The notes below the pieces were generated by a model that did not search any database, was not told where the DNA came from, and was given only the letters and a program-made list of their open reading frames with translations. This document shows, piece by piece, positions 8,701 through 16,026 of a DNA stretch of 25,211 nucleotides. Both the position numbers and the translations under genes were made by a program. This stretch comes from Geomobilibacter sp964431365 (lineage in GTDB: Bacteria > Desulfobacterota > Desulfuromonadia > Geobacterales > DSM-12255), in NCBI GenBank assembly GCA_964431365.1, contig CAYSJJ010000060.1, positions 1-25,211 of the forward strand, in the 5' to 3' direction. Each line of letters starts with the position of its first letter. Position 1 is the first letter of the stretch.

Positions 8701-9784
8701 TAATTTCTATGGCAGCACGTTTGAAAAGGTCTGCAATATGTGTTGGCGTCCGCCCACGGAAACCTGCCCAAACCCAATCGCCACCGATTCGATCAGTTAC
8801 TAATCGTGCTAGTGACGTCTTTCCTAACCCTGTGCTGCCACGCAGGATAATTGCACCATGATTCCGTAGGATTGACTCGTAATTGCCAACAACATCATCT
8901 CTCGACGTTGCCCCTCGAACTAATGGAAGAGGTTCTTCTAAAACTTGAAGTGGTTGATTTGTTGTGGCAACACTGGAAGCGTTAGCTAATGGGCTAAACC
9001 TGGTCAACATGCTTCTGAGTATAAACGCCTCACCCTTCGGCATCACCTCCATAGTTGCTTCATCAAAAGCCTGGCAGAAATCTGCATAGTTCAGACGCCT
9101 ATCACCCGCGCCCCCAAGCATATCAGCAACTTTTCGCAGTAGGTATCCGAGAGCTTTTTTCGAGCTAAATGAGTCTACCCCTTTCTTATCCCCATGAGAA
9201 ATAAGCCGTTCTTCTATACTAACTATAAGACCATCTATTAAATTTCTGCCGGTATCCCACTGTATTTTTGTTAATATCTGACTTCGGATTGCAGTATCAT
9301 CAGAATCCCTCAAAAACTTTTTCAATGATTCATCCAAAGAGAGAGTTAACAAGAAATCTTTCAGGGGTTTAACATCATAATGGTTGTTCCTTCCGGCTAA
9401 TTTCCAGTATTCTATCCCTTTCCCTACCTCAGCGAACTTTATGCCTTTCTCTTGGCCAGGCTCTGAAGTTGACAGAAATCTAAATATAATTAGTCTTTCT
9501 GGATTACTGTTCTTATGTCGCCAGTAGTTGTTTATGGCCTCTATCACGTCCTCACTACGAAGAGTTATTGACCCACTTCCAGCTGTATCCTTAACTTGAG
9601 TTACCGTAACAAGTTTTGGCTCGTGAATGTCGAAATCTTCCGCCGCTTCTAAAAAAAGCAACTCATCTTCTTTAAGCCGCATCCATGCCAAAATGCTCTG
9701 GTATGCTTGGTAAACATATCCACGTATTGATGAAGTCGCTTCACGAGTCTTGTCATGGTCTAATGACTGAATACCTTTATCCAT
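5750..9784 (-). CDS. Cap4/DUF4297 nuclease - STAND-like NTPase, probable anti-phage protein
   Basis: A 1344-aa multidomain protein. Residues 15-150 resemble the Cap4 (DUF4297) PD-(D/E)xK nuclease: RGYVYQAYQS, then FLEAAEDFDI (E46-D52) and the QVK motif (Q63-K65). A P-loop NTPase follows, Walker A GSTGLGKTS (316-324) and Walker B QVVLDDIDF (369-377), then a winged-helix-like stretch with YRVSPILADQ (about 550-580). The C-terminal half is helical with TPR-like repeats (clearest about 835-1005). This order, nuclease - NTPase - repeats, is that of Avs-type STAND defence proteins, in which the repeats sense a phage protein and trigger the nuclease; at 1344 aa it is shorter than the classic Avs proteins. 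AT-rich (19 of 60 G+C in 7561-7620) against GC-rich neighbours, suggesting transfer. ATG 9784 follows GGGATGAC. Overlaps the HNH gene by 4 bases. Confidence 0.87.
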   Translation of the reverse strand: MDKGIQSLDHDKTREATSSIRGYVYQAYQSILAWMRLKEDELLFLEAAEDFDIHEPKLVTVTQVKDTAGSGSITLRSEDVIEAINNYWRHKNSNPERLIIFRFLSTSEPGQEKGIKFAEVGKGIEYWKLAGRNNHYDVKPLKDFLLTLSLDESLKKFLRDSDDTAIRSQILTKIQWDTGRNLIDGLIVSIEERLISHGDKKGVDSFSSKKALGYLLRKVADMLGGAGDRRLNYADFCQAFDEATMEVMPKGEAFILRSMLTRFSPLANASSVATTNQPLQVLEEPLPLVRGATSRDDVVGNYESILRNHGAIILRGSTGLGKTSLARLVTDRIGGDWVWAGFRGRTPTHIADLFKRAAIEIRKLGIIPQVVLDDIDFGGLTKFEKELLALAFSVLNSGGHVIMTGPSLCPPGFLNKLWLPTECDQVVPYLTAKDITEIVRLHGVTDGHKLHQWSHAILITTQGHPQLVHARIKNLESKGWPPIEEMTWLLDKSDLVSEREATRRRLSDEIPSDGARLLAYRLSLISEKFTRTTALKLAELPPPVALPGENFDLLVGPWIERVGHDTYRVSPILADQGKDVLALAEANAVHEAIALELLSRKTLAPSEVGTILTHALISRSEKALVVLTQGIMTADREIWQALGDSVFWFPSMALETGQHIFQENLFIDFMLRLCQFRIAATSKQANKSIAIMDRSFEVLSKQDKQVSVINTAMAYLVFLTSIEIPIPPSRSVNMISKLIDISNDEHDFGNIFSSLLTQENKDLCMAGLTPAQSLFSFEAARISGLADLKKLLESLDELEQEKRDFLLAVFETGEVTDAELLVGTAWWKDASQDRLNVEEAYSILLYAVELAKKWGANKLLRAAYVAMSVIYDEYGDSPENALSVLDQAEELLGSSDARILNQRAKVLLRQNKNVEALELFDQALVDGALPTTEQMFASRNGGIAAARIGDWASAERFFIAGSQTTTLTEDMDRMATGLLADAAFARWKQGRTVDSLKLYSDVLMKMESIPIDDNLKNRHLHAVVKHSLLWIDLGETAKQNNIVEPMPGTCSNQEPHEGFKDLDIKDMSASWGMLASIDTKYGTGLELANIAKERCHGKLPLLMDIMQRISRLQALYKNFEVSSAVRIFVEMYESLQCHAPMEADQLDGWAPGEIQHLPDDYWESKDRRENLLNRLLSVAITSTCIDMSSPLPIDDWRRDLDTYQIRGQELNMFIDILSGKSTPRTDELLQVVAGWVHRLQYENLSPNDLLIAHFRMLNFLAGQEWGQFSGDSFANQLSRHWQHVAQTQRFALISPNLYVPILLERCNDKVLLGYAKAASILEVAATATGVRLAESSIQFLRRIQ

Positions 9785-9814
9785 TTGTCATCCCAAATAT
9801 TAATCAGTACTTAA

Positions 9815-10147
9815 CTACCCACCCCGCCGATTATCCTCAAACATCTCCACCGGCATCGCATACCTGAGCCGCCAGACCATCTTGATCGGCCGCTCGCTCT
9901 CGTAACTCACCCGGTCCACCGGCCCCAGATAAGTAAACGGCACCGTAACGCCGTTCCGTTTCTTCTTCCCACGGGCAAAAACCAGCACCGTATAGTCCCG
10001 CTCTTGATGGTGAATCAGGTTCTGCCCGTCGGCATGGTGCTGGGCGGTGTTGGCCTGGGATTCCCAGTGCATGAGCTCCCTGCTGATTGGGTAATCGGCA
10101 TACATGGTGCTCGGTGAGGGGGAAAATCCGGGATACTCACTGTATTT
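9815..10147 (-). pseudogene. C-terminal tail of a DUF3427 helicase (fragment)
   Basis: The open leftward frame matches the end of the DUF3427 domain found at the C-terminus of some superfamily II defence helicases: SPSTMYADYPISRELMHWESQ, then IHHQERDYTVLVFAR, PFTYLGPVDRVSYESERPI and VWRLRYAMP. About 105 residues remain; the helicase and the rest of DUF3427 are absent, and a stop (TAG, 10150-10148) closes the frame upstream. An internal ATG at 10105 could still allow a 96-aa product. The fragment ends 30 bases before the STAND start. Confidence 0.7.
9863..9901. repeat. direct repeat copy 1 (DUF3427 tail)
   Basis: A 39-base stretch that matches 36 of 39 bases of 10193-10231 in the same orientation. 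Both copies encode the ERPxKxVWRLR end of DUF3427, so the repeat is explained by homology of the two fragments. Confidence 0.75.
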
Positions 10148-10174
10148 CTATCGGCCCGCGTTGGATTCTGCCCA

Positions 10175-10252
10175 TTAGTTCTGTGCAGCCAACCTGAGCC
10201 GCCAGACCACCTTGGCCGGCCGCTCGCTCTCCCCGGGAACGACAAAAGCCGC
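10175..10252 (-). pseudogene. second DUF3427-like tail fragment
   Basis: A 25-codon open stretch between two stops encodes AAFVVPGESERPAKVVWRLR followed by LAAQN and TAA. The ESERPxKxVWRLR core is the same as in the fragment at 9815-10147, but the flanks differ. It looks like the extreme 3' end of a different copy of the same family, left after recombination. Confidence 0.55.
10193..10231. repeat. direct repeat copy 2 (DUF3427 tail)
   Basis: Partner of 9863-9901, with three mismatches. The spacing between copies is 330 bases. Confidence 0.75.
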
Positions 10253-10418
10253 CTACGGCACCAACTGCCACACGCGGCTCATCACAATCCCGTTCGCGGA
10301 CCTTCTCCATCACTCCCTCCAATCCCAATACAGACAGACAATAAAGCCCTTTATCTATCAACATTCATGCCAAAATTAAAACACAACAATGTTGAGAGGT
10401 TAAACGATGGTCAATCTA

Positions 10419-10458
10419 CCGGTGTAACAAAATGTACTGTAACATTTTGTTACACCGG
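10419..10458. repeat. perfect 17-bp inverted repeat, operator-like
   Basis: Arms CCGGTGTAACAAAATGT (10419-10435) and its exact reverse complement (10442-10458), loop of 6. Inside it a second, smaller palindrome TGTAACATTTTGTTACA occupies 10438-10454. No T-run follows on either strand, so a terminator is unlikely. With the copy at 10497-10517 it forms a cluster just before the XRE remnant. From 10256 to 10418 I see no gene. Confidence 0.7.
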
Positions 10459-10496
10459 CGCCTGCAAAATCACGCCAATAGAGGCTTCACAGACCA

Positions 10497-10517
10497 ACTG
10501 TAACAAAATGTTACAGT
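10497..10517. promoter_or_regulatory. further copy of the TGTAAC/GTTACA operator-like palindrome
   Basis: Arms ACTGTAAC and GTTACAGT around AAAAT. The core TGTAACAAAATGTTACA is the same sequence (other strand) as the palindrome at 10438-10454. It ends 24 bases before the GTG start of the XRE remnant, as expected for an autoregulatory site. Confidence 0.55.
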
Positions 10518-10540
10518 AGAGGCTTTTGAGGAGGGTTTCA

Positions 10541-10720
10541 GTGCCTGAAATGGGAAAACCGCCTGCAGCTCTAAGGGAGTTGACACAGGAGCAACTGGCA
10601 GAATTGGTTCACGTGACGTTTCAGCAGATCCAAACAGCATGAAGATGGAGCCGGCTGAACACCGGCAAATTGCAGGCGTCGTCAATCGCTGTCGGTGCGG
10701 TTGCGTGCGGAGTTTCGTGA
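10541..10720 (+). pseudogene. XRE-family HTH regulator remnant with internal TGA
   Basis: The frame starting at GTG 10541 (preceded by GGAGGG, 5 bases upstream) encodes LRELTQEQLAELVHVTFQQIQ, a standard XRE/Cro helix-turn-helix. A TGA at 10640-10642 interrupts it, but the same frame continues with SRLNTGKLQASSIAVG, which matches the continuation of such domains, until TGA 10718. Thus a single nonsense change within one reading frame seems to have broken it, although the residues around the stop also look degraded. The product would be only 33 aa. Confidence 0.6.
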
Positions 10721-10790
10721 TCAAGTGCCTGACACAGGATGCGGAGTGACGGAATCCCGCCCAACACCAGGAACAAGGCTTACCAGCAAT

Positions 10791-12722
10791 CTATATCTCG
10801 ATCCGTATCCCCAGCTCAACGACGCGCTCGGGGGGTATTCTGAAGAAATCGGTCGCAGGCAGGGCGTTACGGGTCATGAACGAAAACAACTTCTCCCGCC
10901 AGAGCATCATTCCGGGGCGCCTCAGGGAAGGTATCAGAGTCTCCCTGGCGAGGTAGAACGTAGTGGTATCCAGATTAACCATTAGGCCGAATGATTCACA
11001 TTCCCGTAATGCAACCGGCACATTGGGGTTTTGCATGAAGCCGTAGTTGACGATCACCTGGGAGAATCCCTGTTCCAGTCTGACAACTTCGAGCCTCTTC
11101 TCCGCTGATACCCGCGGGATTTCTCTGGTAACGACGCTGAGGAGTATAACCTGTTCATGTAGGACCTGGTTATGGGCAAGATGATGGCGTAATTGAGGTG
11201 GTGTCCCTGGAATCGGCTTGACTAGGAATACTCCCGTGCCTGGAACGCGCAGTGGCGGTTTTGCCGCAATCCGCTGCAGGAAGAGCTCGATAGGTTCCTT
11301 CGTTCCTTCGAGACGTTGGGCGAGGATTTCCCTACCGCGCCTCCAGGTCGTCATCATGGTGAAGACGATCCCCCCCGCTGCCAGGGGAAACCACCCTCCG
11401 TATTCGATTTTCAGCATGTTTGCTCCGATAAAGGAAATGTCCACCGTCAGGATCAGCTATGTGACCTGACCAGCTGTTACCGGATGCCACTTCCATCTAC
11501 CTACTGCTTCAAATAAAGCAAGCCCCACCGTAATCACCATGGTGGTCGTAACAGCCACGCCATAGGCACCAGCGAGTCTGCTCGAAGAACCGAAGCCGAA
11601 TACCAGGGCTATCGTCACGATCATGAGGAGCCAATTTACACTGGGAATGTAGATCTGCCCTATTTCTTCCCGTGAGGTCTGGATGATGTGGACATGCGGG
11701 CATTGACCGAGTTGAACGGCCTGTCGTGTTAGGGAAAATGCTCCGGAAATTACTGCCTGCGAGGCAATCACAGTCGCAACGGTGGCGAGTAGTACCAGGG
11801 GGTAGAGCGCCCATTCCGGTGCAAGACTGAAGAATGGTTGCAGTGATTGCTCGGGATGCAGCAAAATCAGGGCTGCCTGTCCGAAATAGTTGAGGAGGAG
11901 TGAGGGGAGTACCAGGGCGAACCAGGCAAGCCTGATGGGAAATCGCCCAAAATGTCCCATATCGGCATAAAGGGCCTCCCCACCGGTCACCACCAGGAAT
12001 ACTGCCCCGAGGACAACGAAGCCACGCCAGCCGTTGTGGATAAAGAAAGCGATACCATGTGCGGGATTGATGGCTGCGAGTATCTGCGGCGCACGGATAA
12101 TCCAGCTTATTCCGAGGATAGCCAGGGTTGCGAACCAGAGGAGCATGACAGGGCCGAACACCGTGCCGATTCGCGATGAACCACGTTTCTGGAAGCGGAA
12201 AAGGAGAACCAAAACAGCTATCGTGATCGGCACCACGTACGGTTTCAGCCCCGGAGCAGCAATTTCCAACCCTTCTACGGCAGAGAGGACCGATATTGCC
12301 GGAGTAATAGCCCCGTCGCCATAGAGGAGCGCCGCGCCGAACAACCCGAAAAAGAGCAGCATCCGACCCTTTCGTGAACGGTCGCTCCACGGGGAGAGCA
12401 AAGCCAGAAGCGCGAGAATGCCCCCTTCGCCATGATTGTCGGCTCTCATCACGAAAAGCAGATATTTGAGCGAAATAATGACCATGAGTGCCCAGAAGAT
12501 GAGCGATAGCACGCCAAGGACATTGTCTGGAGTCGGCGGGAAAGGATGCGACCCGTGAAAACATTCGCGCAAGGCATAAATCGGGCTCGTCCCGATATCA
12601 CCGTAGACGACACCGAGGGCAGACAGACTCAGCAAAAGGATGCGGCGGTCTGTCCCTAGGGGTACGGCATCACTTGCAGTTGGTGGCAATGCCGCGATTT
12701 CTTCTTTTATACTGCGTCTCAT
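10791..12722 (-). pseudogene. kup: Kup-type potassium uptake protein, interrupted by one in-frame TAG
   Basis: Low-affinity K+/H+ symporter of the KUP/HAK family. The N-terminal part (12722-11460, 421 aa) has the family signature GVVYGDIGTSPIYAL, HGEGGILAL, and the hydrophobic helices through GAYGVAVTTTM. The frame then meets TAG at 11459-11457, but continues in the same frame with LILTVDISFIGANMLK and GGWFPLAAGG, TTWRRGRE and the cytosolic C-terminal domain to 10791. Together about 643 codons, the family's usual length (about 620-630 aa). A TTG (Leu) to TAG change would explain it; no frameshift is needed. The downstream part has a GTG at 11444 but no clear ribosome site. Read as a recent pseudogene unless the stop is a sequence error or is read through. 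Confidence 0.85.
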
Positions 12723-12927
12723 TGTCTCGCCGTTGGACGTTATGCTCCTATTATCTTAATCCTAGATGTTCTCGCCCGCCACGCCTCAACATCGATAAAC
12801 CTCTGGGTCAGCCTGCTTGATCTTTTGGAATTGTTCCGTACGAACTGGTTCGGGTTATAGCTTCTTAGCCACTGCTCTGGCAGCGGTCACCACAGGAAGG
12901 TATGTTAATTTGCCCCCCTCTCGCTAT

Positions 12928-13314
12928 CTACAAATTCTCTATTACTTTTTTGAGTTTGATCTGTATTTCTTGGGTAATTGCCTGCAATTCCTCATTTTGT
13001 ATCGATTGCATTGAGGCAAGCGGGTCCACGGCAGCGACTTCAATTTCCCCATCTTCCAGTTCCCGGATGATCACATTACATGGCAGCATTACGCCTATAT
13101 GAGGTTCTGTTTGTAATGCCCTGTAGGCAAACGGAGGATTGCAGGCACCAAGTATGGTGTAGTTGGGGAAACCGACATTCAATTTCCTCTTCAATGTTTC
13201 CGTAACATCAATCTCTGTAAGGATCCCGAAACCTTCTTTCCTCAATTCTTCTATGACGTTCAACACGGCTTTATCGAAGGTCACATGCAGCTTTTTGCTG
13301 AAATAGTACGGCAT
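12928..13314 (-). CDS. DUF302 family protein
   Basis: A 128-aa soluble protein of the DUF302 family, function unknown. Typical marks are the N-terminal F-x-K-A-x-x-x-V-x-E-x-L helix, LGACNPPFAYRAL in the middle, and GVMLPCNVIIREL with a conserved Cys before a strand, then AAVDPLASM. ATG 13314 is chosen because AAAAGGAG lies 6 bases upstream. The frame stays open to an ATG at 13413, which starts 3 bases after the 55-aa gene's stop but has no ribosome site; the extra 33 residues resemble no family I know. Probably one unit with the 55-aa gene. Confidence 0.85.
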   Translation of the reverse strand: MPYYFSKKLHVTFDKAVLNVIEELRKEGFGILTEIDVTETLKRKLNVGFPNYTILGACNPPFAYRALQTEPHIGVMLPCNVIIRELEDGEIEVAAVDPLASMQSIQNEELQAITQEIQIKLKKVIENL

Positions 13315-13416
13315 GGTAGTCTCCTTTTGGTTATATGCCTGGAGGGCCGGTTTTCCCTCCACATAAGCCCCGGTGGCCTCGGCCATCTCCGCAACGAAGG
13401 CGTGTTCCTGCATTGT

Positions 13417-13584
13417 TTACTTGGGGAGATACTTCATAAGTTCCTTGAGTTTGTTCAATGCCATTCCTATTTCGCTAAGGTTATCCTCCAGTTTCTGCAA
13501 ATCAATCGGATTCAACTGAGGTGCTAACTCTTGGATTATTGCAATCTGTTCCGACAACACCTCGTTTGTTCTACAGTTTTCCAT
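13417..13584 (-). CDS. 55-aa small protein, coiled-coil-like, upstream of DUF302
   Basis: ATG 13584 follows AAAGGAGG (10 bases upstream). The protein begins MENCRTNEVLSEQIAIIQEL, continues with PQLNPIDLQKLEDNLSEIGM and ends KYLPK. Heptad-like leucines suggest one or two amphipathic helices. Not a family I recognise. It lies directly downstream of norZ and upstream of DUF302, all on the same strand. Confidence 0.65.
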   Translation of the reverse strand: MENCRTNEVLSEQIAIIQELAPQLNPIDLQKLEDNLSEIGMALNKLKELMKYLPK

Positions 13585-13697
13585 ATCCGAAACACCTCCT
13601 TTGTTCTGAAGTTTTCCTCTGACATACCAATCGAGAATTTATCGCTCACCTTAATTGACTAATCTAATAGGAGCAAAGTGCAGAAGATCTCCGTTCG

Positions 13698-13723
13698 AAG
13701 GGAGAAAACAACCTCACTCCCTT
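13698..13723 (-). terminator. weak hairpin at the norZ stop
   Basis: Arms AAGGGAG and CTCCCTT (7 bp) with a 12-base loop, overlapping the norZ stop codon. No T-run follows on the minus strand, so termination is doubtful. Confidence 0.25.
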
Positions 13724-16026
13724 TCTTCATTCAACCAACGCTCATCAGGTACTGGTGACATGTTCTTCATGGCTCGCCAAGCAAGTAACGACGCGACAAG
13801 CAGTGGAAAAACACCCAGACCGATAAAGACAAGGTCACCTGGCATACGCAGCCACTCAATCATGCGAGGGATTTTCCCTTGCAGAAACCCCGCCCCCCGG
13901 GCATGCCAGTAACCATTGTTGAGGACGTCAATAAACTGGAGAACCCCGCCGGGGAAGAGGTTGGTCACGACCATCAAAGCCAGGCCGATGTTAAGCCCCC
14001 AAAAGGAAACTCTTACAAATCTTTCAGGACGGACCCATTGTTCATCAGTCAACACCTGCCGCAGGGCAAAAACTATCAGGGCAACGGCAAGCATACCAAA
14101 CACCCCCATCATGGCCGCGTGCCCATGGTTTGGCGTGAGCATGGTGCCAACCTCGAAGTAGCTGATTATAGGGAGGTTTATGAGGAAGCCGAAGACGCCG
14201 GCGCCAACAAAATTCCAGAAACCGACGGCAATCAGAAAGTAGAAGGTCCATTTGTGCGGGATTGCGATGGGCTTGTTGCAGATATCGCATTTCCCTCTGG
14301 TCAGCTTGACGAAGTCCCATGCGTCCAGTGTTAAGAGGGTAAGCGGTACCACTTCCATGGCGGAGAAGACCGCTGCAAGTGCCATGGTGATGTTCGCTTG
14401 CCCGGTCCAGTACCAGTGGTGGCCGGTGCCGACAATGCCACTCCCCAGGTAGAGGATGGCATCCAGGTACACGACCCGGGCCGCCGTCCTGTGGGAAACA
14501 ATGCCGAGTTTGTAGAAGATGAGGGCCACCATGACTGTCACGAAGACTTCAAAGAAACCCTCTACCCAGAGATGGATGATCCAGAACCGCCAGGTGTCGA
14601 CAACCGAAAAATGACTGGTGCTGCCAAAGAACATGGCTGGGAGATAGAAGAGTGGAATGGCGATGGCAGCGTACAGGAACAGGGATGATATCTCGCTCTG
14701 TTCGCTGTCGCGCCTCGCAGGTGCTATCGCCCTGAACAGCAGAACGACCCATCCAGCCAGGCCTGCAGCCAGCATGATCTGCCAGGCGCGTCCCAGGTCC
14801 AGGTACTCCCACCCCTGGTGCCCGAACCAAAACCAGAATCTCCCGAGCAACTGGTTTATGCCGAGCATTTCCCCGGCAAGGCTTCCGGCAACGACCAGGA
14901 CCAGCGCACAAAACAGCAGATTAATACCGCCTACCTGTCCTCTGGGGTCCTTCCCCCCCAGGGAGGGGGCCAGGAACAGGCCGCCGGCGACATAGGAGGT
15001 CGCGATCCAGAAGATTGCCAGCTGTAAGTGCCAGGTCCGGACAATATTGCTCGGAAGCAGCGTCGAGAGGTCTATGCCGAAGAAGCCGGTCGGATCTGCC
15101 CGGTAGTGCACCGTGGCCCCGCCTACCAGCGCCTGGAGCAGAAAGAGGAGCACTGCGACCAGAAAGTACTTGATGGTTGCCCGCTGGCTTTCGGTCGTAA
15201 CACCGGGCAACATTTGAGGATGGACATGCTCCCCCTTCCCCTTCCACCCTAGGAAATCGAACTTGCCGCAGGCAAACAGGACGGCGGCGGTTCCTGCCAG
15301 GAGTGAGATCAGGGAGAGGGCGCTCCACAAGACCGCGTCGCTGGTCGGTGTATTGCCGACCACCGGGTCGTAGGGAAAGTTATTCGTGTAGGAATATGTC
15401 TGGCCGGGACGGTTGGCGACTGATGCCCAGGCGGTCCACGCAAAAAAAGCCGTGAGTTGCTCCAGCTCGACCGGATCTTTGATGTATTTTGCGGGAAGAC
15501 CTGCATTCCCGGCTGGCAGGGAAAAATACTTTGTGAATTTCGTTATTTGCTGTCGGTACGAATCGGACTCAATCTGGGTGATGGGTAATGTTTCTGTTTG
15601 TGAATCATAACGGTTCTGTTTGAGCCATTGCGCTGTTTCCGTATTGACCAGATCGCGTTCGGCGATGGAAAGATCCTTTACGTTTCGATTGAATCGCTGC
15701 CGGGCAAGCATCGAACCGATATCGGCGGAAAGATCGTGGAGATACTCGGCTGAAAAGTCCGGCCCGAGGTAGGCACCATGCCCCCAGACCGTGCCGTTTT
15801 CCATCAGACCGTACTTGAGAAACACCTGTTGGCCGGCAAGTATGTCATCTCGGCTGAAGACCGTCTCACCGGCGGGCCCAATAACTTTGCCCGGGATTGG
15901 CGGGGCGTCCTGATAACTTCTGACCGCAAGCCAGATCAGAATCGTGAAGCCCATGATCATGACTATAAGAAGGCTGTTTCTCCACCACGAAGAGAGCGTT
16001 TCATTTGGCAGTATCTTCTCGCTCAT
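13714..16026 (-). CDS. norZ: quinol-dependent nitric oxide reductase (qNor)
   Basis: Single-subunit membrane enzyme reducing 2 NO to N2O with electrons from quinol. The 770 aa fit qNor: an N-terminal extension with one helix and a periplasmic domain (about 40-225), then the 12-helix heme-copper-like core. Visible ligands: H333 (RTWHLQLAIFW, low-spin heme), FeB ligands H485 and E489 (HLWVEG) and H536-H537 (GHHWYW), hemes H634 and H636 (NHGHAAMMG). H307, D311 and F315 (HYRADPTGFFG) match the quinol site, which argues against an NO dismutase. An unusual C580-x-x-C583 with H591 sits in the loop before HKWTFYF. ATG 16026 follows AGAGGG. Likely role: detoxifying NO; an inverted repeat lies about 85-120 bases upstream. 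Confidence 0.96.
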   Translation of the reverse strand: MSEKILPNETLSSWWRNSLLIVMIMGFTILIWLAVRSYQDAPPIPGKVIGPAGETVFSRDDILAGQQVFLKYGLMENGTVWGHGAYLGPDFSAEYLHDLSADIGSMLARQRFNRNVKDLSIAERDLVNTETAQWLKQNRYDSQTETLPITQIESDSYRQQITKFTKYFSLPAGNAGLPAKYIKDPVELEQLTAFFAWTAWASVANRPGQTYSYTNNFPYDPVVGNTPTSDAVLWSALSLISLLAGTAAVLFACGKFDFLGWKGKGEHVHPQMLPGVTTESQRATIKYFLVAVLLFLLQALVGGATVHYRADPTGFFGIDLSTLLPSNIVRTWHLQLAIFWIATSYVAGGLFLAPSLGGKDPRGQVGGINLLFCALVLVVAGSLAGEMLGINQLLGRFWFWFGHQGWEYLDLGRAWQIMLAAGLAGWVVLLFRAIAPARRDSEQSEISSLFLYAAIAIPLFYLPAMFFGSTSHFSVVDTWRFWIIHLWVEGFFEVFVTVMVALIFYKLGIVSHRTAARVVYLDAILYLGSGIVGTGHHWYWTGQANITMALAAVFSAMEVVPLTLLTLDAWDFVKLTRGKCDICNKPIAIPHKWTFYFLIAVGFWNFVGAGVFGFLINLPIISYFEVGTMLTPNHGHAAMMGVFGMLAVALIVFALRQVLTDEQWVRPERFVRVSFWGLNIGLALMVVTNLFPGGVLQFIDVLNNGYWHARGAGFLQGKIPRMIEWLRMPGDLVFIGLGVFPLLVASLLAWRAMKNMSPVPDERWLNEERE

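Noticed and set aside
10137..10364. 75-aa leftward open frame, or a shorter version starting at an internal ATG with a GGAGGG site
   Set aside because: It reads the second DUF3427 tail in the wrong frame; the frame giving ESERPAKVVWRLR explains the sequence better.
10419..10458. Intrinsic terminator or integron attC site
   Set aside because: No T-run on either strand, and no integrase or core-site pattern nearby; the arms repeat as a separate palindrome at 10497-10517.
10791..12722. Two separate genes or a frameshift in kup
   Set aside because: Both halves are in the same frame, separated only by a TAG; Kup homology runs across it.
13714..16026. NO dismutase (Nod) instead of nitric oxide reductase
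   Set aside because: The quinol-site pattern (H307, D311, F315) and the FeB ligands HLWVEG and HH are as in qNor.
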